The notes: generated from the sequence alone by a model not told the origin. Counted from the first letter of the stretch, positions 26,106-38,058 are shown. The stretch: DNA of 50,511 bases from an uncultured delta proteobacterium (GCA_903843965.1 CAIMRY010000036.1:1-50511), one strand, 5' to 3'. Translations and numbers: made by a program.

Positions 26106-27221
26106 CTAGTCGCGGGGGTCGGCCAGGCTCCCGGCGGAGCTGTCGGCAGAGCTGTCGGCAGAGCTCCCGGCAGACGGGCCGCGCACCACCTCGCGCACCT
26201 TGAAGGGCATGGTGCCGCTGACCGCATCGTGGGTGTTCACCAGCACCTCCAGGATCAGCCCGGTGCTCATGAACCCGAGCGAGGACAAGTAGAACAGCAC
26301 GGCCCCCAGAAACGGCGGGCGGGTGCCCATGTGCATGCCCCAGAACATCTTCTCAAACAAAAGCCAGGCCATGGTCAGGGAGGCCAGCAAAAAAAGCCAC
26401 AGGCTGATGCGCCCGAAAAGATACACGGGCCGCTGCTTGTAGGAGTTCTGGAACCACAGCAGCACGATGTCGAAGAGCACGTCGATGCTGCGGCCAAGGC
26501 CGTAGTGGCTCTTGCCCGCGAAGCGCGGCGGCGCGCTGGTCGGCACCTCGCACACGGCCCCGCCCAGGCCGTAGACCAGGGCCGGGATGAGCCGGTGCTG
26601 GCCCTCGCGCAATTTGAGCGAGCGCGCAAGGTCGCCGTCCAGGCAGGACAGCCCGCCCATGTCGTGCACGTCGCACTTGCTGGTGGCGCGCATCAGGTAG
26701 TTGGCGACAAGGCTGGGGATGCGGCGCAGCAGCAGCGATTCCTGGCGCTTCTGGCGCACGCCCTTGACCAGCTCGTAGCCCTCGCGGATCTTTTCGACGA
26801 GGCCCGGAACCTCCTCAGGCGGGTGCTGCAGGTCGCCGTCCATGATGACCACGTAGCGGCCCCGGGAATGCTGGATGCCCGCGTAGATGGCCGTGCACTG
26901 GCCCCGGTTGCGCGCCAGGAACACGCCCACCAGATGCGGGTCGGCGTTCGCCAGTTCGCGGATGATCCCAGGCGTGGCGTCGGTGCTGCCGTCGTTGACC
27001 AGCACGATCTCGTAGCTGGCCCCCAGGCCGGTCAAAGCCGCGCCGATGCGCCGGTGGAACTCGCGCACGCAGAGCTCCTCGTTGTGCATGGGCGTGACGA
27101 TGCTGACTTCCACCGGCCAGGCCCCTTCGGGGTTCAAGGCCCCTTCGGTGTTCAAAAGTCCACCGGCCCCGTTCCGGGCAAGGGATTCGTTCAGGGGGCA
27201 GTTCAGGGCGGATCGTGACAT
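26106..27221 (-). CDS. Membrane glycosyltransferase, family 2 (GtrB/DPM type)
   Basis: A 371-residue transferase that probably moves a sugar from a nucleotide donor to a polyprenyl phosphate on the cytoplasmic face. The GT-A domain starts VSIVTPMHNEELCVREFHRR, with VLVNDGSTDAT, the metal-binding DGDLQHPPE and the conserved Q-K-R region VKGVRQKRQES. Two membrane helices follow at about residues 255-330. The tail SAGSSADSSADSSAGS and the N-terminal NTEGALNPEGA are both encoded by short tandem repeats. AAGGGA spaced 8 nt before ATG 27221 sets the start. A deacetylase gene lies 34 bp upstream, a pairing typical of lipid-linked sugar modification. Confidence 0.85.
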   Translation of the reverse strand: MSRSALNCPLNESLARNGAGGLLNTEGALNPEGAWPVEVSIVTPMHNEELCVREFHRRIGAALTGLGASYEIVLVNDGSTDATPGIIRELANADPHLVGVFLARNRGQCTAIYAGIQHSRGRYVVIMDGDLQHPPEEVPGLVEKIREGYELVKGVRQKRQESLLLRRIPSLVANYLMRATSKCDVHDMGGLSCLDGDLARSLKLREGQHRLIPALVYGLGGAVCEVPTSAPPRFAGKSHYGLGRSIDVLFDIVLLWFQNSYKQRPVYLFGRISLWLFLLASLTMAWLLFEKMFWGMHMGTRPPFLGAVLFYLSSLGFMSTGLILEVLVNTHDAVSGTMPFKVREVVRGPSAGSSADSSADSSAGSLADPRD

Positions 27222-27255
27222 GCTTGGCATCCCTTGTTCGTAGCGTGGTCGCGTA

Positions 27256-28164
27256 CTATTGCCGAAATTCGGGCCGCAGGCCGCGCGTGGCCGGGTCGAG
27301 CTGGCCGTAATGCACCAGCCGGGCCCCGGCGCTGGCCAGGGCCTCGCCCCAGCCAGGCGCGGCCAGGGCGTCGCGCTCGGCTGTCCACTGCCCGCTGATG
27401 CGCATGGGGCCGTAGTCCGCAGGCAGCGGGGCGTCCCCTTCACCATCTTCTGAGGACAGTGCGCCAGGGTGGCAGACCACCTCCAGCACGTCGGGCCGCA
27501 CCCGCTTCATATACGCAGCCAGCCGCCCCGGCAACAGGCTGGCCCCCTGGTCGGCCACGCCGAACACGCAGGCCGGACAGGCCACGCGGCCACCCGCCGG
27601 GAGCCGGTGGAACAGGCCAAAGGCGTTCAAAATGCGCGCGCGCCGCCCCCCCTTGTCCCAGCGCAGGGGCGACACATGCTCCACGGGCCTGCGCACCCAG
27701 CCGATGCCGAACTTTTCGGCCACGCGGCAGGCGGCCTCGAACAGGCCGGGCCAGACGTGGATGTGCTTCTCGGAGTCCAGGTGCGTGGGCCGCACGCCCA
27801 GGTCCAGCGCGCGCTCCACCTGGCGCGACCACTCCAGCTCGGCGTCCGCCGGGGTGAAGGCCCGGCTGAGGTAGCGCCTGAAAAGCGCCACATAGTCGCC
27901 CAGAAACAGGCCCTGCGACCCCACCAGGCCGGGCATCTCGCTGGCCGGGCCCTCCGGGCGGCCGCGAAGGATGTTCAGGTGCACGCCGATGCCCAGCCCG
28001 CCGCCGTCCTCGAACAGCCGGGCCGCAAGGGCGGCATCCGGGCCGTTGACCAGGAGCGTGGCCGAGCTGACGCGCGACAACGCGGCCAGGTCCTCCACGG
28101 CGCGGCGCACGGCGGGCGAGAGGCCCAGATCATCCACGTTGACCACCACAAACATGGGGTCCAT
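27256..28164 (-). CDS. ChbG/HpnK (YdjC-like) carbohydrate deacetylase
   Basis: A 302-residue metal-dependent deacetylase of the YdjC fold. FVVVNVDDLGLSPAVRRAV carries the metal-binding Asp pair, GVHLNILRGRP the first His, and THLDSEKHIHVWPGL the His-x-His region; VVCHPGALSSEDG holds the last. It likely removes an acetyl group from an N-acetyl sugar. AGGGG precedes ATG 28164. It is the first gene of a two-gene unit with the glycosyltransferase, resembling HpnK or ArnD-like partners in glycolipid building; the exact sugar is not known. Confidence 0.83.
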   Translation of the reverse strand: MDPMFVVVNVDDLGLSPAVRRAVEDLAALSRVSSATLLVNGPDAALAARLFEDGGGLGIGVHLNILRGRPEGPASEMPGLVGSQGLFLGDYVALFRRYLSRAFTPADAELEWSRQVERALDLGVRPTHLDSEKHIHVWPGLFEAACRVAEKFGIGWVRRPVEHVSPLRWDKGGRRARILNAFGLFHRLPAGGRVACPACVFGVADQGASLLPGRLAAYMKRVRPDVLEVVCHPGALSSEDGEGDAPLPADYGPMRISGQWTAERDALAAPGWGEALASAGARLVHYGQLDPATRGLRPEFRQ

Positions 28165-28345
28165 GCTATCCCCTGCCGGGCAGAAGGTAAAGCTTCGGCG
28201 CGGCCAGGCCGGGCCGAACATCCTTCGGAGCCAGTGGGGCAGCCGTTTCGCGCGAAATTTCCACTAGCCAACATGCACGAGCTCGGATAGTATCAACAAA
28301 AATGACACCACCGCCCTGAACAGGGGCGCAGCACAGGAGACAGGC

Positions 28346-28996
28346 ATGCTCATCGAAAACTGGATGACCAAGGACGTCGTGACCACGACCCCGGAGACCT
28401 CGATGATGAAGGCCTCCAAGGTCATGAAGGAGAAGGGCATCAGCCGCCTGCCCGTGGTGGACGAGAAGGGCGTGCTGGTCGGCATCGTCAGCGACCGCGA
28501 CGTGAAGGACGCCTCGCCCTCCAAGGCCACCACGCTCGACATGCACGAGCTGTACTACCTGCTCTCGGAGATCAAGATCAGAGACATCATGACTAAGAAG
28601 GTCGTGACCATCAAGACGGGCGAAACCGTGGACACCGCCGCCGCCATCATGCTGGAGCACAAGATCGGCGGCATGCCCGTGGTCGACGCGGGCAGCAAGG
28701 TCGTGGGCATCGTCACCGACTCGGACATCTTCAAGGTCCTGGTGCGCATCACCGGCGTGCTGGAGGGCGGGGTGCAGATCGGCCTGCGGCTGTCCAACGA
28801 GCCCGGCGGCCTGGTGCCCGTGCTGGACTACCTGAAGGACCACGGCGCGCGGCTGATGAGCCTTTTGACCTCCTGCGAGCCGCCGGAGGTGGGCCTGCGC
28901 GACGTGTACCTGCGCATCCGCGACATGGACAAGAGCGCCATGAACGCGCTCAAGGCCGGAATGCAGAAGACCTTTGAGGTGGTTTACTGGGCCTAG
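28346..28996 (+). CDS. CBS-domain protein (AcuB-like)
   Basis: A 216-residue cytoplasmic protein with two tandem CBS domains: MLIENWMTKDVVTTTPETS to IVSDRDVKDA, and IRDIMTKKVVTIKTGETV to GIVTDSDIFKVL. A C-terminal ACT-like segment (GGLVPVLDYLKDHGARLMSL) follows. CBS pairs bind adenine nucleotides and report energy state; the regulated target is not obvious here. GGAGA precedes the ATG. It stands alone with its own terminator at 29022-29054. Confidence 0.82.
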   Translation: MLIENWMTKDVVTTTPETSMMKASKVMKEKGISRLPVVDEKGVLVGIVSDRDVKDASPSKATTLDMHELYYLLSEIKIRDIMTKKVVTIKTGETVDTAAAIMLEHKIGGMPVVDAGSKVVGIVTDSDIFKVLVRITGVLEGGVQIGLRLSNEPGGLVPVLDYLKDHGARLMSLLTSCEPPEVGLRDVYLRIRDMDKSAMNALKAGMQKTFEVVYWA

Positions 28997-29021
28997 GCTT
29001 TCCGAATATTCTTCAGGTGAT

Positions 29022-29054
29022 GGGCCGGGGGGTTGCAGCCTCCGGCCCTTTTTG
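29022..29054 (+). terminator. Intrinsic terminator after the CBS gene
   Basis: GGGCCGG (29022-29028) pairs with CCGGCCC (29042-29048), followed by TTTTTG. It lies 26 bp after the CBS stop codon, between convergent genes. Confidence 0.85.
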
Positions 29055-29081
29055 TTCGGCGCAAAACTGCTGAAAACGCGT

Positions 29082-30359
29082 TCACTGCCGCCGGGCCGAC
29101 CATGTCCAGGTTTTGCCGACGGTGTTGTGGCCCGTACCGCTCATGCTGTCGCCCCGGATCACCGCGTCGCGCTCCGCGTAGCGGTTGTTCATCTCCATGT
29201 ACACCGCGCTCCCGCTCTGCCTCCAGGTGCCATTTGTGAAGGTGCTTCCATTGTAGGAGTACTTGAGCACGCCGGTGGGCAGGAACTCGTACACGGTCTC
29301 CCCGACGACGTCCTGGGCCAGCCAGGACGTCCCGGCCAGGGAGGTCGAAGAGGGTTCGCCCGAAACGGGGTTCTCCGGCACGTTGGCCAGCTGCGGCGCA
29401 GGCCGCGCCACCGACACTTGGCCCTGTTGCTTGGCCCGCTCCAGCTTTTGCCGGTCGTCCTCCAGCCGCTGCTTCTCGGCCTTAAGCTGCTCCATTTCCT
29501 CCTGCTCGCGCCGCAGGCGCTCGACCTCCCCAGCCAGACGCGCCTTTTCCGCGCCAAGATCGGCGGCCTTCGACACAGAGGCCTGCGGCGCGGACAAGGA
29601 CGCCTGCCCCCCGCCGACAAAATAGAAATCGCCCATGAGGCTGGAGGACTCCCACGGCGTTTGGCGCTTGCCCATCTGGGCGGACTCCCCGGCCACGCCG
29701 ATGCGCACCTGCTTGAGCACGTCCTCGATCTTGAGCCCCGGCGTGCGCAGCACCCGAAGCAGGTGGCTGGTGTACAGGCCGTTCTTGCCTGCGCCGTCTG
29801 CGGCCACGTCGCCCGGGGCCGTGGCAAAGGCCACCAGCGAGCCTGTGGGCGCGTCCATCTTGGCCAGGCCGCGCGTATCGCTGCGGAAGCTGCGGGCAAA
29901 GGGATTGTTGCGGCAGGCGTCGAGGATGACGATGTTCAGGCCGTTGCCCGCGTCCTCCATGCGGCCCAGCACCTTGCCCGCGTTGACGCACTCGTACTGC
30001 ACGTCCTTTTCCAGGGCCACGCGCGCGTCGACCGGCACGAGGTAGTTCTCCCCCGCCACCTGCAAGCCATGCCCGGCAAAGAAGAACAGGCCCACACCGC
30101 CCTTTTTCAGGCTGGCCCAGAACTGGTCGATGGCCTCGTTCATGGCGCGCAGGCCCGCATTCTCGCGCAGGATGACCTCAAAGCCGACGCCTTTGAGCGC
30201 GGCCGCCATGTCGCGGGCGTCGTTGGCGGGATTTTTCAGCGGGCCGGTCTTGTACGCGCCGTTGCCGATGATGAGCGCCACGCGGCGCTCCGCAAAGGCT
30301 GGAGCGGACAGTCCGAGGACAAGACAGGCCAGGACGAAGAGGGAAAGAACGCGGTTCAT
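29082..30359 (-). CDS. Secreted caspase-like (C14 family) protein
   Basis: A 425-residue exported protein. A signal peptide (residues 1-24, ending APAFA) is followed by a caspase/metacaspase fold starting RRVALIIGNGAYKTG. The catalytic His is His97 in FFFAGHGLQ and the Cys is Cys149 in ILDACRNNPF, so the enzyme appears active. After about residue 250 a Glu/Lys/Arg coiled coil (EVERLRREQEEMEQLKAEKQ) leads to a C-terminal beta domain ending GKTWTWSARRQ. GGAGG, 6 nt before ATG 30359, sets the start. Targets of such bacterial caspase homologues are largely unknown. Confidence 0.85.
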   Translation of the reverse strand: MNRVLSLFVLACLVLGLSAPAFAERRVALIIGNGAYKTGPLKNPANDARDMAAALKGVGFEVILRENAGLRAMNEAIDQFWASLKKGGVGLFFFAGHGLQVAGENYLVPVDARVALEKDVQYECVNAGKVLGRMEDAGNGLNIVILDACRNNPFARSFRSDTRGLAKMDAPTGSLVAFATAPGDVAADGAGKNGLYTSHLLRVLRTPGLKIEDVLKQVRIGVAGESAQMGKRQTPWESSSLMGDFYFVGGGQASLSAPQASVSKAADLGAEKARLAGEVERLRREQEEMEQLKAEKQRLEDDRQKLERAKQQGQVSVARPAPQLANVPENPVSGEPSSTSLAGTSWLAQDVVGETVYEFLPTGVLKYSYNGSTFTNGTWRQSGSAVYMEMNNRYAERDAVIRGDSMSGTGHNTVGKTWTWSARRQ

Positions 30360-30515
30360 GGCACCTCCCATTCCGGGCGCGGCTCCTCCGCCGTCAGCCC
30401 ACAGCCATTGCGTTTGCGGTGCAGCGAACTCCGGGCCGTGCCCGCGCCCTTGCCAGGGCCCTGCCTCACGCTCTGCCGCCCATTTCCAGCGCCCGGCGCA
30501 GGCCCGTGCTGCGGC

Positions 30516-30992
30516 TCACCACTGCGGCCGCACGCAGCAGGGGGTGGGCTTCTTGGCCAGGTGGATGATGTGCATGGACGTGAACACAATCCAGCCGATC
30601 TTCTCGCCGTTTTTCAGGTAAAAATACTCGTCCGTGTAGTTTTCGCGGATGCCGATGTCGCTCTTGGAGACCTTGTGCGCGATGTGGGCCAGGTTGACCA
30701 CGCCGGGGAACTTGAACCGTATCTCGGACCCCGGGAAATCAAGGGCGCGGTAGTACGCCACCTTGTCCTTCACCTCTCCCGTGACCTTGGGCGTCTTCAT
30801 GTCGTCGTGGAAAAAATAGACTTTCCCGTCGCTGGCCTCCACGGCAAAGGACGTGGTGCCGACATGGTTGCCCCCGGCGTAGGCCGTATCGAGCACCTTC
30901 CCGGTGAGACTGTCCTGTGCGGAGGCCGGGGCGCCCGTACCCAGCAGGATAAAAACAAATAAAACCGTTAGAATGACTGTTCTGGCTCGCAC
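30516..30992 (-). CDS. Hypothetical periplasmic protein
   Basis: A 158-residue protein with a signal peptide (MRARTVILTVLFVFILLG, cleavage near APASA). The mature part has mixed strands (GKVYFFHDDMK, EIRFKFPGVVNLAHIAHKVS, GEKIGWIVFTSMHIIHLA) and ends with CC. No family was recognised. It lies just upstream of the caspase-like gene on the same strand and could share its transcript, so a joint envelope function is possible but unproven. Confidence 0.6.
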   Translation of the reverse strand: MRARTVILTVLFVFILLGTGAPASAQDSLTGKVLDTAYAGGNHVGTTSFAVEASDGKVYFFHDDMKTPKVTGEVKDKVAYYRALDFPGSEIRFKFPGVVNLAHIAHKVSKSDIGIRENYTDEYFYLKNGEKIGWIVFTSMHIIHLAKKPTPCCVRPQW

Positions 30993-31298
30993 GTCGCCGC
31001 CCTCAATGCTGATTCGGAAAACCCACGCAAACGCCTCTTCCCTCAGGCAATTCTTTCCTCAAGCGGTTATTTCGTCAAGCAATTCTTTCAACAGATCGCT
31101 TTTTCGCCACACTGTTGCCCAGGCCAACACGCTTCAACTGCCCAAAACCTGAAAATCCCGTCCGCCTTTTCGTTGCGGGCCGCGCCACGGCGCGCGCACA
31201 CGAGGGGTGTGGCTGCGGGGTGTGGCCGCCAGCAGGCTGCGTCTGCGCAGGCCGCCGCCCTCCGACTCCGGCCTCCAGTCCGATCTTCAATCCGGTCT
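30993..31298. other. Regulatory spacer with an 11-bp direct repeat
   Basis: GCAATTCTTTC occurs at 31047-31057 and 31079-31089, 32 bp apart and so on the same DNA face. On the minus strand the copies flank a possible -35 (TTGACG) upstream of the 30992 gene, so they may be operator half sites. No gene is supported in this stretch. Confidence 0.4.
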
Positions 31299-32794
<1,496 letters not shown>

Positions 32795-32795
<1 letters not shown>

Positions 32796-34240
32796 CATTC
32801 CTCCGTGGCCAGGGGCGCGGCCAGCCGGGAGAGGTCCGGGGCGGGCGCAGCCGGGCAGGACTCCGGCTCGTCAAAGGTGAAGCCGCCGCCGTTCATGAGC
32901 GCCAGGCAGGCGTCCACGGCCTCGGCGTCGTAGATGCGGTCGCGCCCGCTTCTGATCTCGTCCAGGGCCAGGGGCAGGCCCAGGGCCGCGCGGTAAGGCC
33001 GGTGCGAGCTCATGGCCTCGACCACGTCGGCCACGGCCAGGATGCGCGCCTCGCGCGAGATCTCCGCGCCCTTGAGCCCGCCGGGATAGCCGGAGCCGTC
33101 CAGGCGCTCGTGGTGCTCCAGCACGCTGCGCGCCACGGGCCAGGGAAAGTTCACCTCGCGCAATATCTCAAAGCCCACCTCGGAGTGGCTCTTCATGATG
33201 CCCATCTCCATGTGCGACAGGCGCGCGGGCTTGGCCAAGATCTCCGCCGGGACGTAGACCTTGCCGATGTCGTGCAGGGTGCCCGCCACCTCCAGGCCCT
33301 CCACGGACTCCGGGCTGAGGCCCAGCTCCCGGCCGATGGCGCAGGCGAGCCGGGCCACGCGCTGCTGGTGCCCGGCGGTGTAGGGGTCGCGTTTTTCGGC
33401 CATGCTGGCCAGGGCGCGCACGGTCTGGCGGAAGGCGGTGCGCAGGGCCTGCATGCTGCCCTGCAGCTCGGCCTCGGCATTTTTGCGCAGGGACACATTG
33501 CGCAGCACCTGCACGCGGCCCCGGAAGTCCCCGCGCGAGCCGCGCACCGGCGAAATAGAGAGCCCCACCGGCACCTCCAGCCCGGCCCGGGTGACGAGGA
33601 GCATGTCCTCGCACATGGGCTGCGCCGTGTGCGGGCAGCAGATCTCATCCAGGCCGGTGATGGGCAGGCGGGTGTCCTGGTCGAGCACGGTGAACACGCC
33701 CGCCACCTCCATGCCCAGGGCCTCTTCCTGGCCCACGCCCAGCATGACCGCCGCAGCCGGGTTCATGTAGGTCACGCGGCCTTCGGTGTCGGTGGCCACC
33801 ACGGCCTCGGCCAGGCTGCCCAGGGTGGTGGACAAAAGCTGCTCGCTCTCCTGCAATTGCGACTCGGTGCGGGACTTGTACAGGGCCACCTCAATGGTCA
33901 GGGACAGCTCATGGTCCTTGAAGGGCTTGGTGATGTAGCCGAAGGGGTCGGTGCGCTTGGCGCGGTCCAGGGTCTTTTCGTCGGTGGCGGCGGAGAGGTA
34001 GACCACCGGCAGGTTGAAGCGCTCGTGCAGCTCCAGGGCGGTGTCGATGCCGTCCATGCCGCCGCCCAGCATCACGTCCATGAGCACCAGATCCGGCCCT
34101 GCGGCCTGGGCCAGGGCCAGGGCCTCCTGCCCGGTGCTGGCCCGCCCGACGACCTCATAGCCCAGGCGCTCCAGATTGTTCTGAATGCCCAGGGCCACCA
34201 CGGCCTCGTCCTCCACCACCAGAATCCTGCCTTTGCCCAT
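32795..34240 (-). CDS. Response regulator with PAS and HD-GYP domains
   Basis: A 481-residue predicted c-di-GMP phosphodiesterase. Residues 1-120 form a receiver ([19 protein letters not shown], Asp in DLVLMDVML). A PAS domain follows at about 130-250 ([20 protein letters not shown]), with a [10 protein letters not shown] insert. The HD-GYP domain runs from about 280: [11 protein letters not shown], the metal pair in [10 protein letters not shown], and GYP in [14 protein letters not shown] lies before ATG 34240. It overlaps the sigma-54 regulator by a few bases, so both answer to one signal: c-di-GMP turnover and transcription. Confidence 0.88.
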
Positions 34241-34267
34241 GGGCGCTCCCTGAAATTCAATCGGTTT

Positions 34268-35209
34268 CTATGCATGGTCCAGCACGTCCGCAAGGGCGGC
34301 GGCCAGCCGGGGGCGCCGGAACCGATACCCTGCGGCCAAGAGCCGCGTGGGCTCCGCGCGCACGCCGGAAAGCAGCACCTCCTCGGCCATCTGTCCCAGG
34401 AGCAGCCGCAAGGCGAAGCCCGGCACAGGCAGAAAGGCCGGGCGCTTCAGCGCGCGGCCCAGGGCCCGGGCGAACCCGCGCGAGTCCACGGCCTCGGGCG
34501 CGGCCAGGTTGAACGGACCGGACAGGCCCGGCGTCTGGATCAAAAAGGCGATGGCCCCGGCCTCGTCGTCCAGGTGGATCCAGGGCACCATCTGCGTGCC
34601 CGCGCCCAGCGGCCCGCCCAGGCCCAGGCGGAAGGGCGGCAGCATCTTGGCCAGGGCCCCGCCCCGGCCCAGAACCATGCTGGTGCGCACCACGACCCGG
34701 CGCACGCCCAGGGCCTCTGCCTCCAGGGTCGAGGCCTCCCAGCGGCTGGCCACCCGGGCCAGAAAATTCGCGCCCGGCGGGGCGTCTTCGCCCACGCCCT
34801 CGGCCCCGCGCGCGCCGTAGTAGCCCACGGCAGAGGCCTGCACCAGCACCGCCGGGAGCACCCCGGCCTGACGGATGGCGTCCATGACCGCCGCGCCCGC
34901 GTCCAGGCGGCTTTCCAGGATGCGCCGCTTCTTGTCCGGGGTCCAGCGGCCGTCGGCGATATTCTCCCCGGCCAGGTTCACGATGGCCGTGTCCGGCGTG
35001 ATGAGCCCGGCCCAGCCCGCGCCGGTCTGGCCGTCAAAGGGCGCGCCGACGATCTTCCGGGCGGGCCCACCCCCGAAGAGGGCCCCGAACAGGGCCGACA
35101 CCTTTTCCGGTCGGCGCGAGGGCACGACGACCTCGTGCCCCTGCCCGCAGAGCAGCCGCGCCAGCGCCTGGCCGATGAATCCTGTGCCGCCGAGAATGAT
35201 GGTCCGCAT
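34268..35209 (-). CDS. TIGR01777 family NAD(P)-binding epimerase
   Basis: A 313-residue member of the extended short-chain dehydrogenase superfamily. [20 protein letters not shown] holds the Gly-rich nucleotide motif, [18 protein letters not shown] the family signature, and [10 protein letters not shown] the active-site Tyr region. E. coli YfcH belongs here; its substrate is not established. The start is at 35209, where the family N-terminus begins; the longer open frame upstream is antisense to lepA. It is divergent from lepA. Confidence 0.85.
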   Translation of the reverse strand: MRTIILGGTGFIGQALARLLCGQGHEVVVPSRRPEKVSALFGALFGGGPARKIVGAPFDGQTGAGWAGLITPDTAIVNLAGENIADGRWTPDKKRRILESRLDAGAAVMDAIRQAGVLPAVLVQASAVGYYGARGAEGVGEDAPPGANFLARVASRWEASTLEAEALGVRRVVVRTSMVLGRGGALAKMLPPFRLGLGGPLGAGTQMVPWIHLDDEAGAIAFLIQTPGLSGPFNLAAPEAVDSRGFARALGRALKRPAFLPVPGFALRLLLGQMAEEVLLSGVRAEPTRLLAAGYRFRRPRLAAALADVLDHA

Positions 35210-35383
35210 GGTCCGCTTGATACCCGCAAACAGCAGCAAGGGCAAGCCGCGCGGCCCACGCCGGGATATGCCAGGCCCATTAGACAGCCGGGCAATTATG
35301 CCGTACAAGTGCTCTCGCCCCAAGCCGGGGCATATCCCCAGAACACGGCCCGGTTGATCAGTCCGGCCCAAACGTGCGAGACC

Positions 35384-37192
35384 ATGACCGACACACAGTT
35401 CATCCGAAATTTCAGCATCATCGCGCACATAGACCACGGCAAGTCGACCCTGGCCGACCGCATCCTGGAGCTCACCGGGGTGGTCTCCGCGCGCGACCAG
35501 AAGGCCCAGTACCTGGACAAGATGGACCTGGAGCGCGAGCGCGGCATCACCATCAAGGCCCAGACCGTGCGCATCCCCTACACCGCCAAGGATGGCAACA
35601 AGTACATCCTGAACCTCATCGACACCCCGGGCCACGTGGACTTCTCCTACGAGGTCTCGCGCAGCCTCGCCGCCTGCGAGGGCGCGCTGCTCGTGGTCGA
35701 CGCCTCCCAGGGCGTGGAGGCCCAGACGCTGGCCAACGTCTACCTGGCGCTGGACAACAACCTTGAGGTCGTGCCGGTGCTGAACAAGATCGACCTGCCC
35801 AGCGCCGAGCCCGAACGCGTGGCCCGCGAGATCGAGGAGGTCATCGGGCTGGACTGCACGGACCCGGCCCTGGTGAGCGCCAAGAGCGGCCTGGGCGTGG
35901 CCGACCTGATCGAGCGCATCATCACCCACCTGCCGCCGCCGGGGGGCGACGCGGGCGCGCCGCTCAAGGCCCTGATCTTCGACTCCTGGTACGACACGTA
36001 CCTGGGCGTGGTGGTGCTCTTCCGCGTGCTCGACGGCACCATCAAGAAGGGCGAGAAGATCCGCATCTTCTCCTCGGGCAAGGAATTCGACGTCATGAAG
36101 CTCGGCGTGTTCAGCCCCGAGAGCGTGGAGATGCCGGACTTCGGCCCGGGCGAGGTCGGCTTTCTGTGCGCCAACATGAAGGAGCTCTCCGACGCGCCCG
36201 TGGGCGACACCATCACCAAGGCCGAGAACCCGACCAAAACGCCGTTTCCCGGCTTCAAGAAGGTCAAGCCCATGGTCTTCTCCGGCCTGTACCCGGTGGA
36301 GCCAAACGAGTACGAGATGCTCAAGGTGGCCCTGGAAAAGCTCCAGCTGAACGACGCCGCCTTCAGCTTCGAGCCGGAGACCTCCAAGGCGCTGGGCTTC
36401 GGCTTCCGCTGCGGCTTCCTCGGCCTGTTGCACATCGAGATCATCCAGGAGCGGCTGGAGCGGGAGTTCCAGGCCCGGCTCATCACCACCGCGCCCTCGG
36501 TCATCTACAAGGTCAAGACCATCGACGGCCGCGAGCTCTCCATCGACAACCCGAGCCTGCTGCCCGACCCAAGCCACATCGCCGAACTGCACGAGCCGTA
36601 TGCGCGCGTCGAAATCCACGTGCCCAACGAGTTCGTGGGCAACGTGCTCGGCCTGTGCGAGGAGAAGCGCGGCATCCAGAAGGACATGAAGTATCTGACC
36701 GCCTCGCGCGTGGTCATCACCTACGAGATGCCCTTTGCCGAGATCATGTACGACTTCTTCGACAAGCTCAAAAGCAACACCAAGGGCTACGCCAGCCTCG
36801 ACTACGAGATCGTCGACTACCGCCAGAGCGACCTGGTGCGCCTGGACATCCTCATCAACACCGAGCCTGTGGACGCCTTCTCGGTCATCATCCACCGCGA
36901 CGCGTCCTACCGCTTTGGCCGCAGCCTGGCCGTGAAGCTCAAGAAGAGCATTCCCCGCCAGATGTTCGAGGTCATCATCCAGGCCTGCATCGGCAACAAG
37001 ATCATCGCCAAGGAGCGCGTGGCGCCCTTCCGCAAGGACGTCATCGCCAAGTGCTACGGCGGCGACATCACACGAAAGCGCAAGCTGTTGGAGAAGCAGA
37101 AGGAAGGCAAGCGCCGCATGCGCCGCATGGGCAACGTGGAGATACCGCAGGAAGCCTTCCTGGCCGTGCTCAAGGCCGGCGACGACGAGTAA
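35384..37192 (+). CDS. lepA: Elongation factor 4 (LepA)
   Basis: A 602-residue translational GTPase that back-translocates or rescues stalled ribosomes. It has the P-loop [13 protein letters not shown], switch [16 protein letters not shown], the NKID motif in VLNKIDLP, and the LepA-specific C-terminal domain with Lys/Arg-rich [19 protein letters not shown]. Length matches the family. It is followed 41 bp downstream by lepB, the usual neighbour, and they likely share a transcript ended at 38029-38058. Confidence 0.96.
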   Translation: MTDTQFIRNFSIIAHIDHGKSTLADRILELTGVVSARDQKAQYLDKMDLERERGITIKAQTVRIPYTAKDGNKYILNLIDTPGHVDFSYEVSRSLAACEGALLVVDASQGVEAQTLANVYLALDNNLEVVPVLNKIDLPSAEPERVAREIEEVIGLDCTDPALVSAKSGLGVADLIERIITHLPPPGGDAGAPLKALIFDSWYDTYLGVVVLFRVLDGTIKKGEKIRIFSSGKEFDVMKLGVFSPESVEMPDFGPGEVGFLCANMKELSDAPVGDTITKAENPTKTPFPGFKKVKPMVFSGLYPVEPNEYEMLKVALEKLQLNDAAFSFEPETSKALGFGFRCGFLGLLHIEIIQERLEREFQARLITTAPSVIYKVKTIDGRELSIDNPSLLPDPSHIAELHEPYARVEIHVPNEFVGNVLGLCEEKRGIQKDMKYLTASRVVITYEMPFAEIMYDFFDKLKSNTKGYASLDYEIVDYRQSDLVRLDILINTEPVDAFSVIIHRDASYRFGRSLAVKLKKSIPRQMFEVIIQACIGNKIIAKERVAPFRKDVIAKCYGGDITRKRKLLEKQKEGKRRMRRMGNVEIPQEAFLAVLKAGDDE

Positions 37193-37233
37193 ACCGGCGG
37201 CAGCTGTACCGTCGCAACGAGAAAGGAACGCGC

Positions 37234-37953
37234 ATGAATCCCAGATGGCTCAAGACCCTCAAGGAATATGTGGAGGCGCTGCTGGTCGCGGTGGTGCTGG
37301 CGCTGGTCATCCGCGCCTTCATCGTGCAGGCCTTCAAGATCCCCACCGGCTCCATGCTGGAGACCCTGCAGATCGGCGACCAGCTGCTCGTCAGCAAGTT
37401 CCACTACGGCATCCGGCTGCCCTTTTCCGACAACATCCTGATCCCGGTGTACGAGCCCGCGCGCGGCGACATCGTGGTCTTCGAGTACCCCTTCAACGAG
37501 AAGCTCGACGCCAGCCGCCCGAACCTGCGCGACGTGGACTTCGTCAAACGCATCGTGGGCATACCGGGCGACATGGTGGAGATCCGCGCCAAGCAGGTCT
37601 TCGTCAACGGCAAGCCCGTGGGCGGCCCGTACATCCAGCACACCCGCGACGACATCGAGCAAAGCCCCCTGCCCGAAGGCCACGTGGAGATCAGCGTGGA
37701 CCCCAAGACCTACTTCGACCACTGCGAGGACGTGACCACCCTCTGCCGCTCCAAGCGCGACTGGATGCCCAAGATCACCGTGCCTGCGGGCAAGTACTTC
37801 TGCATGGGCGACAACCGCGACGAGTCCTTCGACTCCCGCTTCTGGGGCTTTGTGGACCGCGCCAGCATCAAGGGCAAGGCCATGGTCATCTACTGGTCCT
37901 GGACCGGGCCGACAAATGTCCGCTGGGAGCGCATAGGTCGCGTGATCCACTAG
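37234..37953 (+). CDS. lepB: Signal peptidase I
   Basis: A 239-residue membrane protease that releases exported proteins. One N-terminal membrane helix (about residues 13-32) is followed by the catalytic Ser40 in KIPTGSMLETL and the general-base Lys105 in VDFVKRIVGIPGD. The conserved MGDNRDESFDSRFWGFV lies near the end. GAAAGGA precedes the ATG. It is the second gene of a lepA-lepB operon. Confidence 0.95.
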   Translation: MNPRWLKTLKEYVEALLVAVVLALVIRAFIVQAFKIPTGSMLETLQIGDQLLVSKFHYGIRLPFSDNILIPVYEPARGDIVVFEYPFNEKLDASRPNLRDVDFVKRIVGIPGDMVEIRAKQVFVNGKPVGGPYIQHTRDDIEQSPLPEGHVEISVDPKTYFDHCEDVTTLCRSKRDWMPKITVPAGKYFCMGDNRDESFDSRFWGFVDRASIKGKAMVIYWSWTGPTNVRWERIGRVIH

Positions 37954-38028
37954 CCGCGTGCTGCGCTAGCAGCCTGCCGCCTCCGCCCGGCCCCACACGG
38001 CCAGGCCCAGCGCCACGGATTGAAGGAA

Positions 38029-38058
38029 ACCGGCCCGCGCCCCTGCGGGCCGGTTTTT
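38029..38058 (+). terminator. Intrinsic terminator after lepB
   Basis: AACCGGCCCGC pairs with GCGGGCCGGTT around a short CCCCT loop and runs into a T-tract. It ends the lepA-lepB transcript about 75 bp after the lepB stop. Confidence 0.9.

Noticed and set aside
33002-35383. Upstream extension of lepA
   Set aside because: The long open frame crosses antisense of the HD-GYP regulator and epimerase genes; LepA begins at 35384.
35210-36895. Upstream extension of the TIGR01777 gene
   Set aside because: It is antisense to lepA; the family N-terminus starts at 35209.
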